This document shows, one piece after another, positions 15,448-23,533 of a stretch of DNA of 26,409 nt. This DNA comes from an uncultured Prevotella sp. GTDB lineage: Bacteria > Bacteroidota > Bacteroidia > Bacteroidales > Bacteroidaceae. Numbering within the stretch: position 1 is the stretch's first letter; every line of letters begins with the position of its first letter. The notes under the pieces were generated by a model, which was not told where the DNA came from, searched no databases, and worked only from the letters and a program-made list of their open reading frames with translations. The stretch lies in NCBI GenBank assembly GCA_937895845.1, contig CALBLK010000032.1, positions 1-26,409 on the forward strand, written 5' to 3'. The position numbers and the translations under genes are program-made.

Positions 15448-16983
15448 ATGATCCTACCCATCATTACGTCTGTCGTAGCGCTCATTCTTGGAGGCCTTGG
15501 CGGATATGCCATTTTCAGGTATTTCCTGAAAAAGCAATACAATACGATGATGGCCGCAGCAGAGAAAGACGCAGAGGTCATCAAAGAGAAGAAGCTCCTT
15601 GAGGTAAAGGAAAAGTTCTTAAACAAGAAAAGCGAACTCGAAAAGGAGGTGCAGACACGCAACCAGCACATCCAGCAGAGCGAGAACAAGCTCAAGCAGC
15701 GCGAGATTTCACTGAACCAAAGGCAGGAGGAGCTGGGGCGCAAGAAAAACGACCTGGACAACCAGCAGGTGCGCATTGACAACGAGAAGAAGCTGTTGCA
15801 GATGCGCCATGACGAGCTTGAGAAGATGCAGCTTCAAGAGCGGGCAAAGCTCGAGAAACTGTCGGGGCTGAGTGCCGACGAGGCCAAGCAGCGTCTCGTC
15901 GAGGCCATGAAGGACGAGGCCAAGACTGACGCGCAGAGCTACATCAACGAGATTATGGACGAGGCCAAGCTCAATGCCAACACGCAAGCCCGGAAGATTG
16001 TGATCCAGACCATCCAGCGGGTGGCCACAGAGACGGCCATAGAGAACAGCGTAAGCGTGTTCCATATAGACAATGACGAGGTGAAAGGCCGTATCATCGG
16101 CCGTGAGGGGCGCAACATCCGCGCCCTTGAGGCTGCCACGGGTGTGGAGATTGTCGTTGACGACACTCCCGAGGCCATCGTCATCAGCGCCTTCGACCCT
16201 GTCCGCCGCGAGGTGTGCCGCCTCGCACTCCACCAGCTGGTGACCGACGGACGCATCCACCCCGCACGCATCGAGGAGGTTGTTCAGAAAGTGAAGAAGC
16301 AGTTGGAGAACGAGGTGATAGAGACAGGCAAGCGCACTGCCATCGATCTGGGCATCCACGGCTTGCACCCCGAGCTGGTGCGCATCATTGGCAAGATGAA
16401 ATACCGCAGTTCCTACGGGCAGAACCTGCTGCAGCACGCACGCGAGACTGCCAACCTCTGCGCTGTCATGGCCTCGGAACTCGGCCTGAACCCAAAGAAA
16501 GCCAAGCGCGCCGGACTGCTCCACGACATCGGCAAGGTGCCCGACGAGGAGAACGAGCTGCCACACGCCCTTTACGGAGCGAAGCTGGCCGAGAAATACA
16601 AGGAGAAGCCTGACATCTGCAACGCGATAGCTGCCCATCACGACGAGTGCGAGATGAACACCTTGCTGGCGCCTATCGTCCAGATTTGCGATGCCATCAG
16701 CGGCGCCCGTCCGGGTGCACGCCGCGAGATTGTAGAGGCGTACATCAAGCGTCTCAACGACCTTGAAGCTATCGCCATGAGCTATCCGGGTGTTACCAAG
16801 ACGTATGCCATCCAGGCCGGGCGCGAGCTTCGTGTCATTGTCGGGGCCGACAAGATGGACGATGCCGCTACCGAGGCGCTCTCGAACGAGATTGCCAACA
16901 AGATCCAGAACGAGATGACCTACCCCGGACAGGTGAAAATCACGGTGATCCGCGAGACGAGAAGTGTGGCTTACGCCAAATGA
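15448..16983 (+). CDS. rny: Ribonuclease Y
   Basis: RNase Y is a membrane-anchored endoribonuclease that starts bulk mRNA decay. The 511-aa protein has the full layout: an N-terminal membrane helix (3-22) and a long charged coiled coil (about 30-190). A KH domain follows with the GXXG loop in GRIIGREGRNIRALE (about 214-228), then an HD domain (about 330-425). Metal residues are in HARETANL, LLHDIGK (His-Asp) and AAHHDE. The zapA-rny order is common in this phylum. The ATG has an AT-rich leader without Shine-Dalgarno. The gene ends at a hairpin terminator 95 bases downstream. Confidence 0.96.
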   Translation: MILPIITSVVALILGGLGGYAIFRYFLKKQYNTMMAAAEKDAEVIKEKKLLEVKEKFLNKKSELEKEVQTRNQHIQQSENKLKQREISLNQRQEELGRKKNDLDNQQVRIDNEKKLLQMRHDELEKMQLQERAKLEKLSGLSADEAKQRLVEAMKDEAKTDAQSYINEIMDEAKLNANTQARKIVIQTIQRVATETAIENSVSVFHIDNDEVKGRIIGREGRNIRALEAATGVEIVVDDTPEAIVISAFDPVRREVCRLALHQLVTDGRIHPARIEEVVQKVKKQLENEVIETGKRTAIDLGIHGLHPELVRIIGKMKYRSSYGQNLLQHARETANLCAVMASELGLNPKKAKRAGLLHDIGKVPDEENELPHALYGAKLAEKYKEKPDICNAIAAHHDECEMNTLLAPIVQICDAISGARPGARREIVEAYIKRLNDLEAIAMSYPGVTKTYAIQAGRELRVIVGADKMDDAATEALSNEIANKIQNEMTYPGQVKITVIRETRSVAYAK

Positions 16984-17077
16984 CAGGCAGCCAGGCACAC
17001 CGCCAGCACAAAAGAGGGTGTGTCAAGACTGAATCAAAGCCTCCAAAAAGATACAGTCTGTAACTGCAAAAGCCAAG

Positions 17078-17118
17078 AGAGCTGTATCAGACTCTGTTCC
17101 GAGTCATGATGCAGCTCT
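17078..17118 (+). terminator. Terminator of the zapA-rny unit
   Basis: AGAGCTG pairs with CAGCTCT, followed by TATCA with TGATG (one U-G that pairs only in plus-strand RNA), one bulged A, then GACTC with GAGTC around the loop TGTTCC. A short T-run (17118-17121) follows. The orientation fits termination of plus-strand rny transcripts. Confidence 0.7.
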
Positions 17119-17168
17119 TTTCCATACGAGACACCGTCACCGCGTCAAGCACCATGTCCGTCGAACAA

Positions 17169-17195
17169 CCCCAAATCGGTCATTAGATTTGGGTT
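17169..17195. repeat. Palindromic repeat, copy 1
   Basis: CCCAAATC (17170-17177) and GATTTGGG (17186-17193) form a perfect 8-bp stem with loop GGTCATTA, extendable by AA/TT if one C is bulged. It shares the 13-base sequence CCCAAATCGGTCA with the larger palindrome at 25825-25860. It lies just upstream of the operon's -7 element. Confidence 0.7.
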
Positions 17196-17234
17196 AAATC
17201 ATGCCGAAGCGGCCACTTTCTCAGATTTTATACT

Positions 17235-17242
17235 TACCTTTG
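17235..17242 (+). promoter_or_regulatory. -7 element for the polysaccharide operon
   Basis: TACCTTTG is identical to the -7 octamers of the tRNA-Val and alpha-2-macroglobulin promoters. No TTTG lies at the right distance upstream. The leader to the TTG start would be about 120 bases, long for this window. Confidence 0.45.
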
Positions 17243-17370
17243 CCATAACGTCAGGTGTACCATCAAGCATTTGACCGTTTATTGTTATCAAACGACATGT
17301 CGGTCTTGGGAGTTCAGTCTGCTTCCCGTTCGGCTGGCCTAATATAAATTCAGCAGACACCGTTAGTGCA

Positions 17371-18738
17371 TTGGGAACAAAGATTTTTCATTCTATAAGA
17401 AATTTGTTACACGTCAAGGACAAGCGTAACAAGTCGCTGCGCAACAACATTTTATATTCAGCCCTGTTGAAAATCACAGGACTAAGCTGTTCCCTCCTTA
17501 TCGTCCCCATTACTTTGCACTATCTGGAACAGGAGACCTACGGCATCTGGCTAACAATGTCCTCAATTCTTTATTGGTTCTCGTTTTTTGACATCGGACT
17601 GGGAAATGGAATGAGAAACTATCTGACGGCTTCACTGTCGCAGGGCAATTACGCCATGGCACGCTCATATTTCAGCACCACGCTGATTCTGCTTACACTA
17701 ATCGCGATGGTGTTGTGCGCGCTGTTTGTCATTCCATTGTATTTTCTTGATCTGGAGAGTTTGTTTAACACGGCTATCCTATCAGAGGATGAGCTGAGGC
17801 ATGCCATGCTAATCGCCGTCGTTTTTACGCTTGTCTCATTTGTCATAAAGAATATAGGATTCATTTTCATTGCCTTGCAGAAGTATGCGATGAATTCCTT
17901 TTTAGTTGTGTCGGGAAATGTCATTGCCCTGCTTGTCATTTACATCCTGACAAAGACAACGGCCGGGAATCTTATTTACGTCGTAATGGCTTTTACCATT
18001 TCCCCTGTCGCCGTATATTTCATCGCATCAATACCCATCTTTGCCCATTACCCAAGACTCAGACCCACACTAAAGAGTTTTGACAAGACAATCGCCAAGG
18101 GAATCATCAGCAAAGGACTGGGTTTCTTCCTCATACAAATAACCAGCTGCCTTGTCATTTTCGGCTCGGCAAATGTCATCATCACCCACACCGTTGGCCC
18201 GTCTGGCGTTACCGTCTACAACATTGCCTACAAATATTTCAACCTTTTAGCCATTGCTTACACCATTGTCATTTCTCCCTTGTGGAATGCCTATACGGAT
18301 GCCTATGTCAAGAATGACCTGCAATGGATAAGAAAAACGTTCATTCGGTCATTAAAGATGTGGGGGATGAGTGTTGCCTTCGGACTCGGCATGTTGCTGG
18401 CAAGCAATCCATTCTACAAGTTCTGGCTAGGGGGCAAGACAGACATTGAGGTTCCGTTCAGCGTGTCACTTTGCACATTGCTGTTCATCTTCACTTTCAA
18501 TTTCAACAACTGCGTCACCTACCTGCTGAACGGCCTGAATAAAATCAGAGTTCAAATTTACACATCAGTGATAACGACTGCACTTTTTTTTATATTAGTT
18601 GCAGTTTCACATAATAAACTTGGCATCGAGGGCGTTTCATTGTATATGGCATTATGCTATGCCTTGATGGGTGCAATCCATTTATACCAATGTAAACTGT
18701 TGATATGTGGAAGAGCTAAAGGTATTTGGAATGAATAG
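17371..18738 (+). CDS. Wzx-type polysaccharide flippase (MATE/MVF-like)
   Basis: A 455-aa polytopic membrane protein that would flip lipid-linked repeat units across the inner membrane. About 12 hydrophobic helices are visible. The N-terminal region (NNILYSALLKITGLSCSLLIVPITLHYLEQETYGIWLTMSS) and the FDIGLGNGMRNYL loop are typical of polysaccharide biosynthesis flippases. The start is uncertain: TTG at 17371 is the only usual start codon that keeps the first helix. The next in-frame Met is inside the second helix. The reading frame stays open back to about 17275. The gene is more AT-rich than rny upstream, a common sign of transfer in glycan loci. Its last 8 bases overlap the ATG of the next gene. 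It carries the signature of the first gene in the operon. Confidence 0.9.
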   Translation: MGTKIFHSIRNLLHVKDKRNKSLRNNILYSALLKITGLSCSLLIVPITLHYLEQETYGIWLTMSSILYWFSFFDIGLGNGMRNYLTASLSQGNYAMARSYFSTTLILLTLIAMVLCALFVIPLYFLDLESLFNTAILSEDELRHAMLIAVVFTLVSFVIKNIGFIFIALQKYAMNSFLVVSGNVIALLVIYILTKTTAGNLIYVVMAFTISPVAVYFIASIPIFAHYPRLRPTLKSFDKTIAKGIISKGLGFFLIQITSCLVIFGSANVIITHTVGPSGVTVYNIAYKYFNLLAIAYTIVISPLWNAYTDAYVKNDLQWIRKTFIRSLKMWGMSVAFGLGMLLASNPFYKFWLGGKTDIEVPFSVSLCTLLFIFTFNFNNCVTYLLNGLNKIRVQIYTSVITTALFFILVAVSHNKLGIEGVSLYMALCYALMGAIHLYQCKLLICGRAKGIWNE

Positions 18739-20014
18739 CAGTATTGACAATAAGAATAAAGTCAGCGTAATAACTGTTGTTTTCAATGATGCTAAACACA
18801 TCCGCGAGACAATGGAAAGTTTCTTCTCCCAAACATGGGAAGCAAAAGAGTACATTGTCATTGACGGAGGCAGCACCGACGGAACAGCGGATATTATCCG
18901 AGAGTATTCCGACCGCCTGGCCTACTGGTGTTCCGAAAGGGACAACGGCATCTACGATGCGATGAACAAGGGCATATCCAAGGCCAAAGGCGACTGGATT
19001 AACATTCTTAATTCGGGAGACACGTTCGTCTCGAACGATGCCCTGTATTCAGTTTTCCACGGCAGGGAGACTGATGGTGTGGATGTGATATACGGCAACA
19101 GCATTGAATCAGGCCCAAGGGCAAAAGTCAGGAAGACAGCTTCGGCAAATGCGAAGCTCCTCGAGTTTTCTCCTATATATCGCCACGGCTCCTCATTTGT
19201 AAGGACGGAGGTGCATCGGAAATTTCCGTTTGACACTTCCAACAGAAGGTTTGGCTATGCCTTGGACTGGGACGTCATTTACAGGATGTACAAATCGGGG
19301 TGCAAGTTTGAAAAGACCGACACCGACATTGAATGTTACGCAAAGGAGGGGGTGTCAAACAACCCCATCAGGAATTTGTGGTACAACTATCTGATAACCA
19401 CCCAGGACGGAGACAGGCGGGCAAGGAAATTCTTTTTTTTCCTGAAGGCAATTTCTGTGAGTGAATTAAAAAGGACATGCCTTTACAGGGTGGCGCATGC
19501 CCTTTTCCTTACTTATATTGTGAACGACATCCTTCCCATAGTTCCGTTTTGGAAGTTGCGAAGGGCCTATCTGAAACTGTTGGGGATGAAAATTGGCAAG
19601 GGCACCTTCATCATGAAAGACAATTACTTCATCAATCCCAATCTAATTGCTGTCGGAGACCACTCGCACATCAACAGGGGCTGCACCATCGATGCAAGGG
19701 GAAAGATAAAGATTGGGAACAGCGTGTCCGTTTCTCACAACGTAAATATAATTACAGGGAGCCACGACATCCATTCAAGCAGTTTTGTGGGGGTATTTAA
19801 AGAAATAAGCATATCCGACTATGCCTGGATAGGAATCGGCTCCACAATCCTGCAAGGGGTGAGCATCGGCAAAGGCGCTGTTGTGTGTGCGGGAGCCGTT
19901 GTCACCAAGGATGTGGGCGACTATGAAATCGTTGCCGGCATACCTGCGCACACAATAGGAAAGCGCGAAAAGAATTTAGACTATCATTGTTCATGGACTA
20001 CGCCACTAACATAA
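18731..20014 (+). CDS. Bifunctional GT2 glycosyltransferase and hexapeptide acyltransferase
   Basis: A 427-aa fusion. Residues about 11-230 are a family 2 glycosyltransferase (GT-A): VSVITVVFND, then IDGGSTDGT, DNGIYDAMNKGI and GDWINILNSGDTF, with SGD at the metal/nucleotide site and an ALDWDVIYR stretch later. A helical linker (about 230-285) follows. Residues about 285-412 form a left-handed beta-helix acyltransferase of the WbbJ/WcaF type, with hexapeptide repeats (IGNSVSVSHNVNI, AWIGIGSTILQGVSIGKGAVVCAGAVV) and the catalytic-type His in GSHDIH. It would add one sugar and O-acetylate it or a neighbour. I chose the ATG at 18731, overlapping the flippase stop by eight bases; a GTG at 18707 would add eight residues. 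There is no frameshift or internal start that would split the two domains. Confidence 0.9.
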   Translation: MNSSIDNKNKVSVITVVFNDAKHIRETMESFFSQTWEAKEYIVIDGGSTDGTADIIREYSDRLAYWCSERDNGIYDAMNKGISKAKGDWINILNSGDTFVSNDALYSVFHGRETDGVDVIYGNSIESGPRAKVRKTASANAKLLEFSPIYRHGSSFVRTEVHRKFPFDTSNRRFGYALDWDVIYRMYKSGCKFEKTDTDIECYAKEGVSNNPIRNLWYNYLITTQDGDRRARKFFFFLKAISVSELKRTCLYRVAHALFLTYIVNDILPIVPFWKLRRAYLKLLGMKIGKGTFIMKDNYFINPNLIAVGDHSHINRGCTIDARGKIKIGNSVSVSHNVNIITGSHDIHSSSFVGVFKEISISDYAWIGIGSTILQGVSIGKGAVVCAGAVVTKDVGDYEIVAGIPAHTIGKREKNLDYHCSWTTPLT

Positions 20015-20027
20015 AGCAGCATCAAAG

Positions 20028-21098
20028 ATGGAAAACAAAAGAAACAGCCGTGAGATAGACATCGTAGGGATTGCAAAAAAAGTCTTTGCAGAATGGAAGA
20101 CCCTTCTGGTTTTCGCAGCTTTCTCTGCTGCCGTCGGGGTAATCGTTGCCTTGAACACTCCGAAAGCCTACACAACCACCGTAATTCTGGCACCCGAGCT
20201 TTCTAACGGCGGTGCCCTGCCCGAAGGTCTTTCAAACATAGCGTCCATGGTGGGCGTTGACATCGGCGGCGCCTCCGGAGGCGGAATGGACGCTATTTAT
20301 CCGCAGATTTACCCGGATGTCCTCACGTCGTCTGACTTTATCGTTAGCCTTTTCGATGTCAAGGTTAAGCAGAATGGGGAGAACACATCAAAATCATACT
20401 ATGACCACCTGATTTATGATGCTAAAGTACCGTTTTGGAAATATCCCAAGGTCTGGCTGTCCATGCTGTTCAAGCCTAAAGGGGCAAAGGGGCACAAAGG
20501 CCTGAACCCTTTTAGCTTGACCAAGGAGCAGAACAATATTTTGAACGCAGTAAGGTCTAACATCTCGTGCATCGTTGACAAGAACACTAACGTGGTCAGC
20601 ATCTCGGTGACAGACGAAGACAGCCGTGTCTCCGCATTGATGGCAGACACCATTCAAAAGCAGTTGCAGAAATACATAACTGTTTACAGGACGAAAAAAG
20701 CCAACAATGACTTGGCCTACACGAAACGCCTGTTTTCAGAAGCCAAGGCCCAGTACGTCCGCGCCCAGAGGGCATACGCCACTTATGCCGATGCCAATGT
20801 CGATTTGTTTTTGGAGTCGTACAAGGCAAAAAGGGACGAATTGGAAAACGAGATGCAACTAAGGTATAACATTTACAATCAGACCGCCTTGCGACTGCAA
20901 GCCGCAAAAGACAAAGTGCAGGAGAGGACGCCGGTCTTTTCTGTCATACAGAGTTCTTCCATTCCGATCAAGGCATCCAGCACGCCCAGGCTGTTTATCG
21001 TTGTGGCATACATTTTCTTAGGGGTTGTGCTTGATGCGCTATGGGTGCTTTACATCAGAGCGTGGTACAAGTCTAGGAAAAACAAGACCGCAAGATGA
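20028..21098 (+). CDS. Wzz-like chain-length determinant (PCP family, no kinase)
   Basis: A 356-aa inner-membrane polysaccharide co-polymerase that sets polymer length with the Wzy polymerase. It has a cytoplasmic N-terminus, first membrane helix at about 25-45 (LLVFAAFSAAVGVIVAL) and a Wzz-type periplasmic domain starting YTTTVILAPEL. A helical stretch (about 205-300) and a second helix at about 322-343 follow, preceded by a Pro-containing IPIKASSTPR motif. There is no cytoplasmic kinase domain and the C-terminus is short and basic. It is a second PCP protein besides the Wzc at 10421-12973. It lies 13 bases after the fusion gene and overlaps the next gene by four bases (ATGA). Confidence 0.88.
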   Translation: MENKRNSREIDIVGIAKKVFAEWKTLLVFAAFSAAVGVIVALNTPKAYTTTVILAPELSNGGALPEGLSNIASMVGVDIGGASGGGMDAIYPQIYPDVLTSSDFIVSLFDVKVKQNGENTSKSYYDHLIYDAKVPFWKYPKVWLSMLFKPKGAKGHKGLNPFSLTKEQNNILNAVRSNISCIVDKNTNVVSISVTDEDSRVSALMADTIQKQLQKYITVYRTKKANNDLAYTKRLFSEAKAQYVRAQRAYATYADANVDLFLESYKAKRDELENEMQLRYNIYNQTALRLQAAKDKVQERTPVFSVIQSSSIPIKASSTPRLFIVVAYIFLGVVLDALWVLYIRAWYKSRKNKTAR

Positions 21099-22252
21099 TC
21101 TATTCGGTACCTTATGTCTTGCTTATCCTATTTTATGGCATCCTGGCCATTTATTACCAAGGGCAGCGGGATGAAACCATAAAGCTATACACGCGTATCG
21201 CCTGCGCGGCTGTACTCATCTTCTTCTTTGGCCTCAGGGGGTTCACCTGCGATGACTGGATTAACTATTATCCAGCCTTTCAGAAGTGTACCTATGAAGA
21301 CGTGAGCGTCAACATCTTTGCTTACAGAAATGTCCAGTGGCACATGGAGCCTGGCTTCACCCTGCTGATGTGCGCATGCAAGACCGTTGTTCCAAATTTC
21401 CACTTCTTCGTGTTCGTATGCACCTGTATCAACACAGCGCTGCTCTTCTGCTTCTTCAGAAAAAGGGTTGAGAACATCCCGCTGGCCATTGTGCTCTATC
21501 TGTGCTTCTACGGTTATTTGATGAACACAAACCTGATGAGAAATTCCATCGCGATTCTGATTTTCATCAATGCCCTCAGTTTCATCCAGACACGCAGGGC
21601 GCTACCTTATTTCGCCCTTTGCACGCTTGCCCTGTCTTTCCACATATCGTCCCTTCTTTTCTTCCCTCTGTATTTTATCTTCAATATAAAGACAAACAAA
21701 TGGATTTACCTGTCACTCTTCATCGTAGCTAATGCCGTGTTCTTGCTGCACATACCCATATTCCTGAAGTTAGCGGCCGTTCTCTTGGGAGACTCCGACG
21801 GGAGGCTGCAGGCAATGGTAGAATCTTACACCAGCGGAAAGCTCGCTGAAGCGAAAACGCTGTCCATTGGTTATCTGGAAAGGCTGTTTACCGGCATCCT
21901 TGTCTTTTGCTACTACGGGCGGCTGACAGCAATGCGAAAAGAGAATGTCATTTTTATCAACGCGTTCCTTACCTACATCCTGCTGTCTTTCTTCCTCAGC
22001 GAATTTGGCGAGCTCAGCATGAGAATCTCAAGTCTGTTTTCATTTGCATACTGGATTCTGTGGGGCGACCTCATCCGGTGCTTTTCAATAGAGAACAACC
22101 GCAAGCTGTTCATCATCTTCATGACGGTTTATTGCATATTGAAGATGATTGGGACAACAAACCTGGTCACCTCCGAGTACGACAATGTGCTTTTCGGTGC
22201 AAAGTCGTACGAAGAAAGGTTGTACATTCACAACAGATACTCGAAAAATTAA
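21095..22252 (+). CDS. EpsG-like polysaccharide polymerase (Wzy)
   Basis: A 385-aa integral membrane protein with about ten hydrophobic helices, placed directly after the chain-length regulator. The cluster FFGLRGFTCDDWINYYPAFQ (about 44-64) fits the conserved region of EpsG-family polymerases, with the Arg and the Asp pair before a Tyr-rich loop. A further MRNSIAI segment lies near 148-154. It would join repeat units on the periplasmic face of the inner membrane. Polymerases are poorly conserved, so the call rests on topology, this motif and neighbours. The ATGA overlap with the Wzz gene indicates coupling. Confidence 0.85.
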   Translation: MIYSVPYVLLILFYGILAIYYQGQRDETIKLYTRIACAAVLIFFFGLRGFTCDDWINYYPAFQKCTYEDVSVNIFAYRNVQWHMEPGFTLLMCACKTVVPNFHFFVFVCTCINTALLFCFFRKRVENIPLAIVLYLCFYGYLMNTNLMRNSIAILIFINALSFIQTRRALPYFALCTLALSFHISSLLFFPLYFIFNIKTNKWIYLSLFIVANAVFLLHIPIFLKLAAVLLGDSDGRLQAMVESYTSGKLAEAKTLSIGYLERLFTGILVFCYYGRLTAMRKENVIFINAFLTYILLSFFLSEFGELSMRISSLFSFAYWILWGDLIRCFSIENNRKLFIIFMTVYCILKMIGTTNLVTSEYDNVLFGAKSYEERLYIHNRYSKN

Positions 22253-22258
22253 GGCGTT

Positions 22259-23533
22259 ATGAACATCACAATCATTGTACCCTCATTGCCCTACCCTTTA
22301 AATTCTGGAGGAGCGCAGGCTGTGTTCAACATGATTGACAAGACCAGGGGCAAGAACAGCATAACACTGGTCTGCATACCAAGCAGACTGACAAGGCGGC
22401 GCCATGTTGCCGAATTGAAAGAGAAGTGGCCAGACGTTGACATTGTCATCTACCCTTACCTCAGGCAGCTGGCCGACCTCTGGTTCTTAAAGGAAAAGGC
22501 GGTCAGAGCCTTGAAGTTGCTGTTCAGAAAGAACAGCAGGGCGTTCGTTGTCGAAAGGGCGCTCAAGCCGTATGGCACGCATTTCAACGGTCGCCTTAAA
22601 AGGTTTATAGACAAAGTGGTTCTGCTGTCAGAGCCGGATGTCATACAGGTGGAGTTCTTTCCGCTCCTGCCCATTGTCGGTTTCCTGCCGAAAGATGTCA
22701 GGCGGGTGTTTGTTCACCACGAACTGCGCTTCGTCCGGAACGAACGCTTGCTCAGAGACATAGACCTGACTGACAGGGAGAAGATGTATGAACGCGGGGT
22801 AAAGGGCGAGGAGATTGCCCGCCTGAACGAATACGACCGCGTTGTCACCCTGACCGACACAGACAAGCACATACTCCAGGAAAACGGCGTGACGACAGCC
22901 ATCAGTGTGTCGCCGGCCGCAATCGGCAGCCCTGTAAGACCTTACGTCAAGTGGCAGAACAAGCTGCTGTTCCTTGGCGGATACGGGCACAAGCCGAATG
23001 TGGAGGGTCTGGAATGGTTTGTCAAGAGCGTCGCGCCTAAAATAGCGTGGGAAAAGTTTCCGAATGTCAAGTTCCATCTGGTCGGAGGGGGGTGGCCAGA
23101 CAAAGTGACAGAGAAATATCGGAGCGAGTTGGCAATCCCATTCATCTACGAGGGCTTCGTTCCAAGGTTGGAGGATGTGGCAACAGGAAGCATCATGGTT
23201 GTCCCGATACTGACTGGCAGCGGAATGCGGATGAAAATCCTTGAGGCTTCGGCCCTCTGCATCCCTTTCATAACGACAAGCGTCGGTGTCGAGGGACTCG
23301 GTTTCGCTCACAGGGACTCGTGCATTGTCGAGGATTCCGCCGAACTGTGGGCTGCCTCGCTTTCCGAACTCATGGCAAGCGAGGCCATGCGCCACAGGCT
23401 GTCTGAGAAAGCGCAGCGCATCTTCAAAGCAGAATATTCGGTGGAAGCCCTGGCAGACAGGAGAATGGAAGTTTATCAATTTCAATCAGTCACGCCTTAT
23501 GAAAAAAATAGCGGTCTACTGCGTAACCTATAA
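22259..23533 (+). CDS. Family 4 glycosyltransferase
   Basis: A 424-aa GT-B enzyme of the GT4 type, a retaining transferase using nucleotide sugars at the cytoplasmic face. The N-terminal domain starts ITIIVPSLPYPLNSGGAQ, the usual Gly-rich acceptor loop. The C-terminal domain begins near KLLFLGGYGHKPNVEG (about 238). Its nucleotide site is GSGMRMKILEASALCIPFITT (about 320-340), with the second Glu in VGVEGL. The last ~35 bases overlap the start of the next gene in another frame, so the C-terminal VTPYEKNSGLLRNL may be a read-through tail. The sugar it transfers is not predictable. It starts six bases after the polymerase stop. Confidence 0.9.
   Translation: MNITIIVPSLPYPLNSGGAQAVFNMIDKTRGKNSITLVCIPSRLTRRRHVAELKEKWPDVDIVIYPYLRQLADLWFLKEKAVRALKLLFRKNSRAFVVERALKPYGTHFNGRLKRFIDKVVLLSEPDVIQVEFFPLLPIVGFLPKDVRRVFVHHELRFVRNERLLRDIDLTDREKMYERGVKGEEIARLNEYDRVVTLTDTDKHILQENGVTTAISVSPAAIGSPVRPYVKWQNKLLFLGGYGHKPNVEGLEWFVKSVAPKIAWEKFPNVKFHLVGGGWPDKVTEKYRSELAIPFIYEGFVPRLEDVATGSIMVVPILTGSGMRMKILEASALCIPFITTSVGVEGLGFAHRDSCIVEDSAELWAASLSELMASEAMRHRLSEKAQRIFKAEYSVEALADRRMEVYQFQSVTPYEKNSGLLRNL

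Larger units (their letters stand above)
16984..17370 (+). other. Intergenic region between rny and the polysaccharide operon
   Basis: No gene is seen. It holds, in order: a GAGGGTGTGTCA stretch (17014-17025); GATACAG (17050-17056), which can pair with CTGTATC (17082-17088); the rny terminator hairpin (17078-17118); a palindromic element (17169-17195); and a -7 element (17235-17242). The leader to the flippase start contains two small alternative stems: CGTTT/AAACG (17276-17280 with 17290-17294) and GACCG/CGGTC (17273-17277 with 17301-17305). These share bases. Confidence 0.6.

Noticed and set aside
15709..16998. Minus-strand frame of 429 codons opposite rny
   Set aside because: Pure shadow: rny has complete KH and HD domains; the opposite frame is Leu/Val/His-rich with no motif.
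17014..17025. GAGGGTGTGTCA stretch as an insertion-sequence end
   Set aside because: It resembles the start of some IS termini, but I see no matching partner end, transposase remnant or target duplication.
22628..23485. Minus-strand 285-codon frame opposite the GT4 gene
   Set aside because: Antisense to a clear GT-B enzyme; no own promoter or recognised domain.
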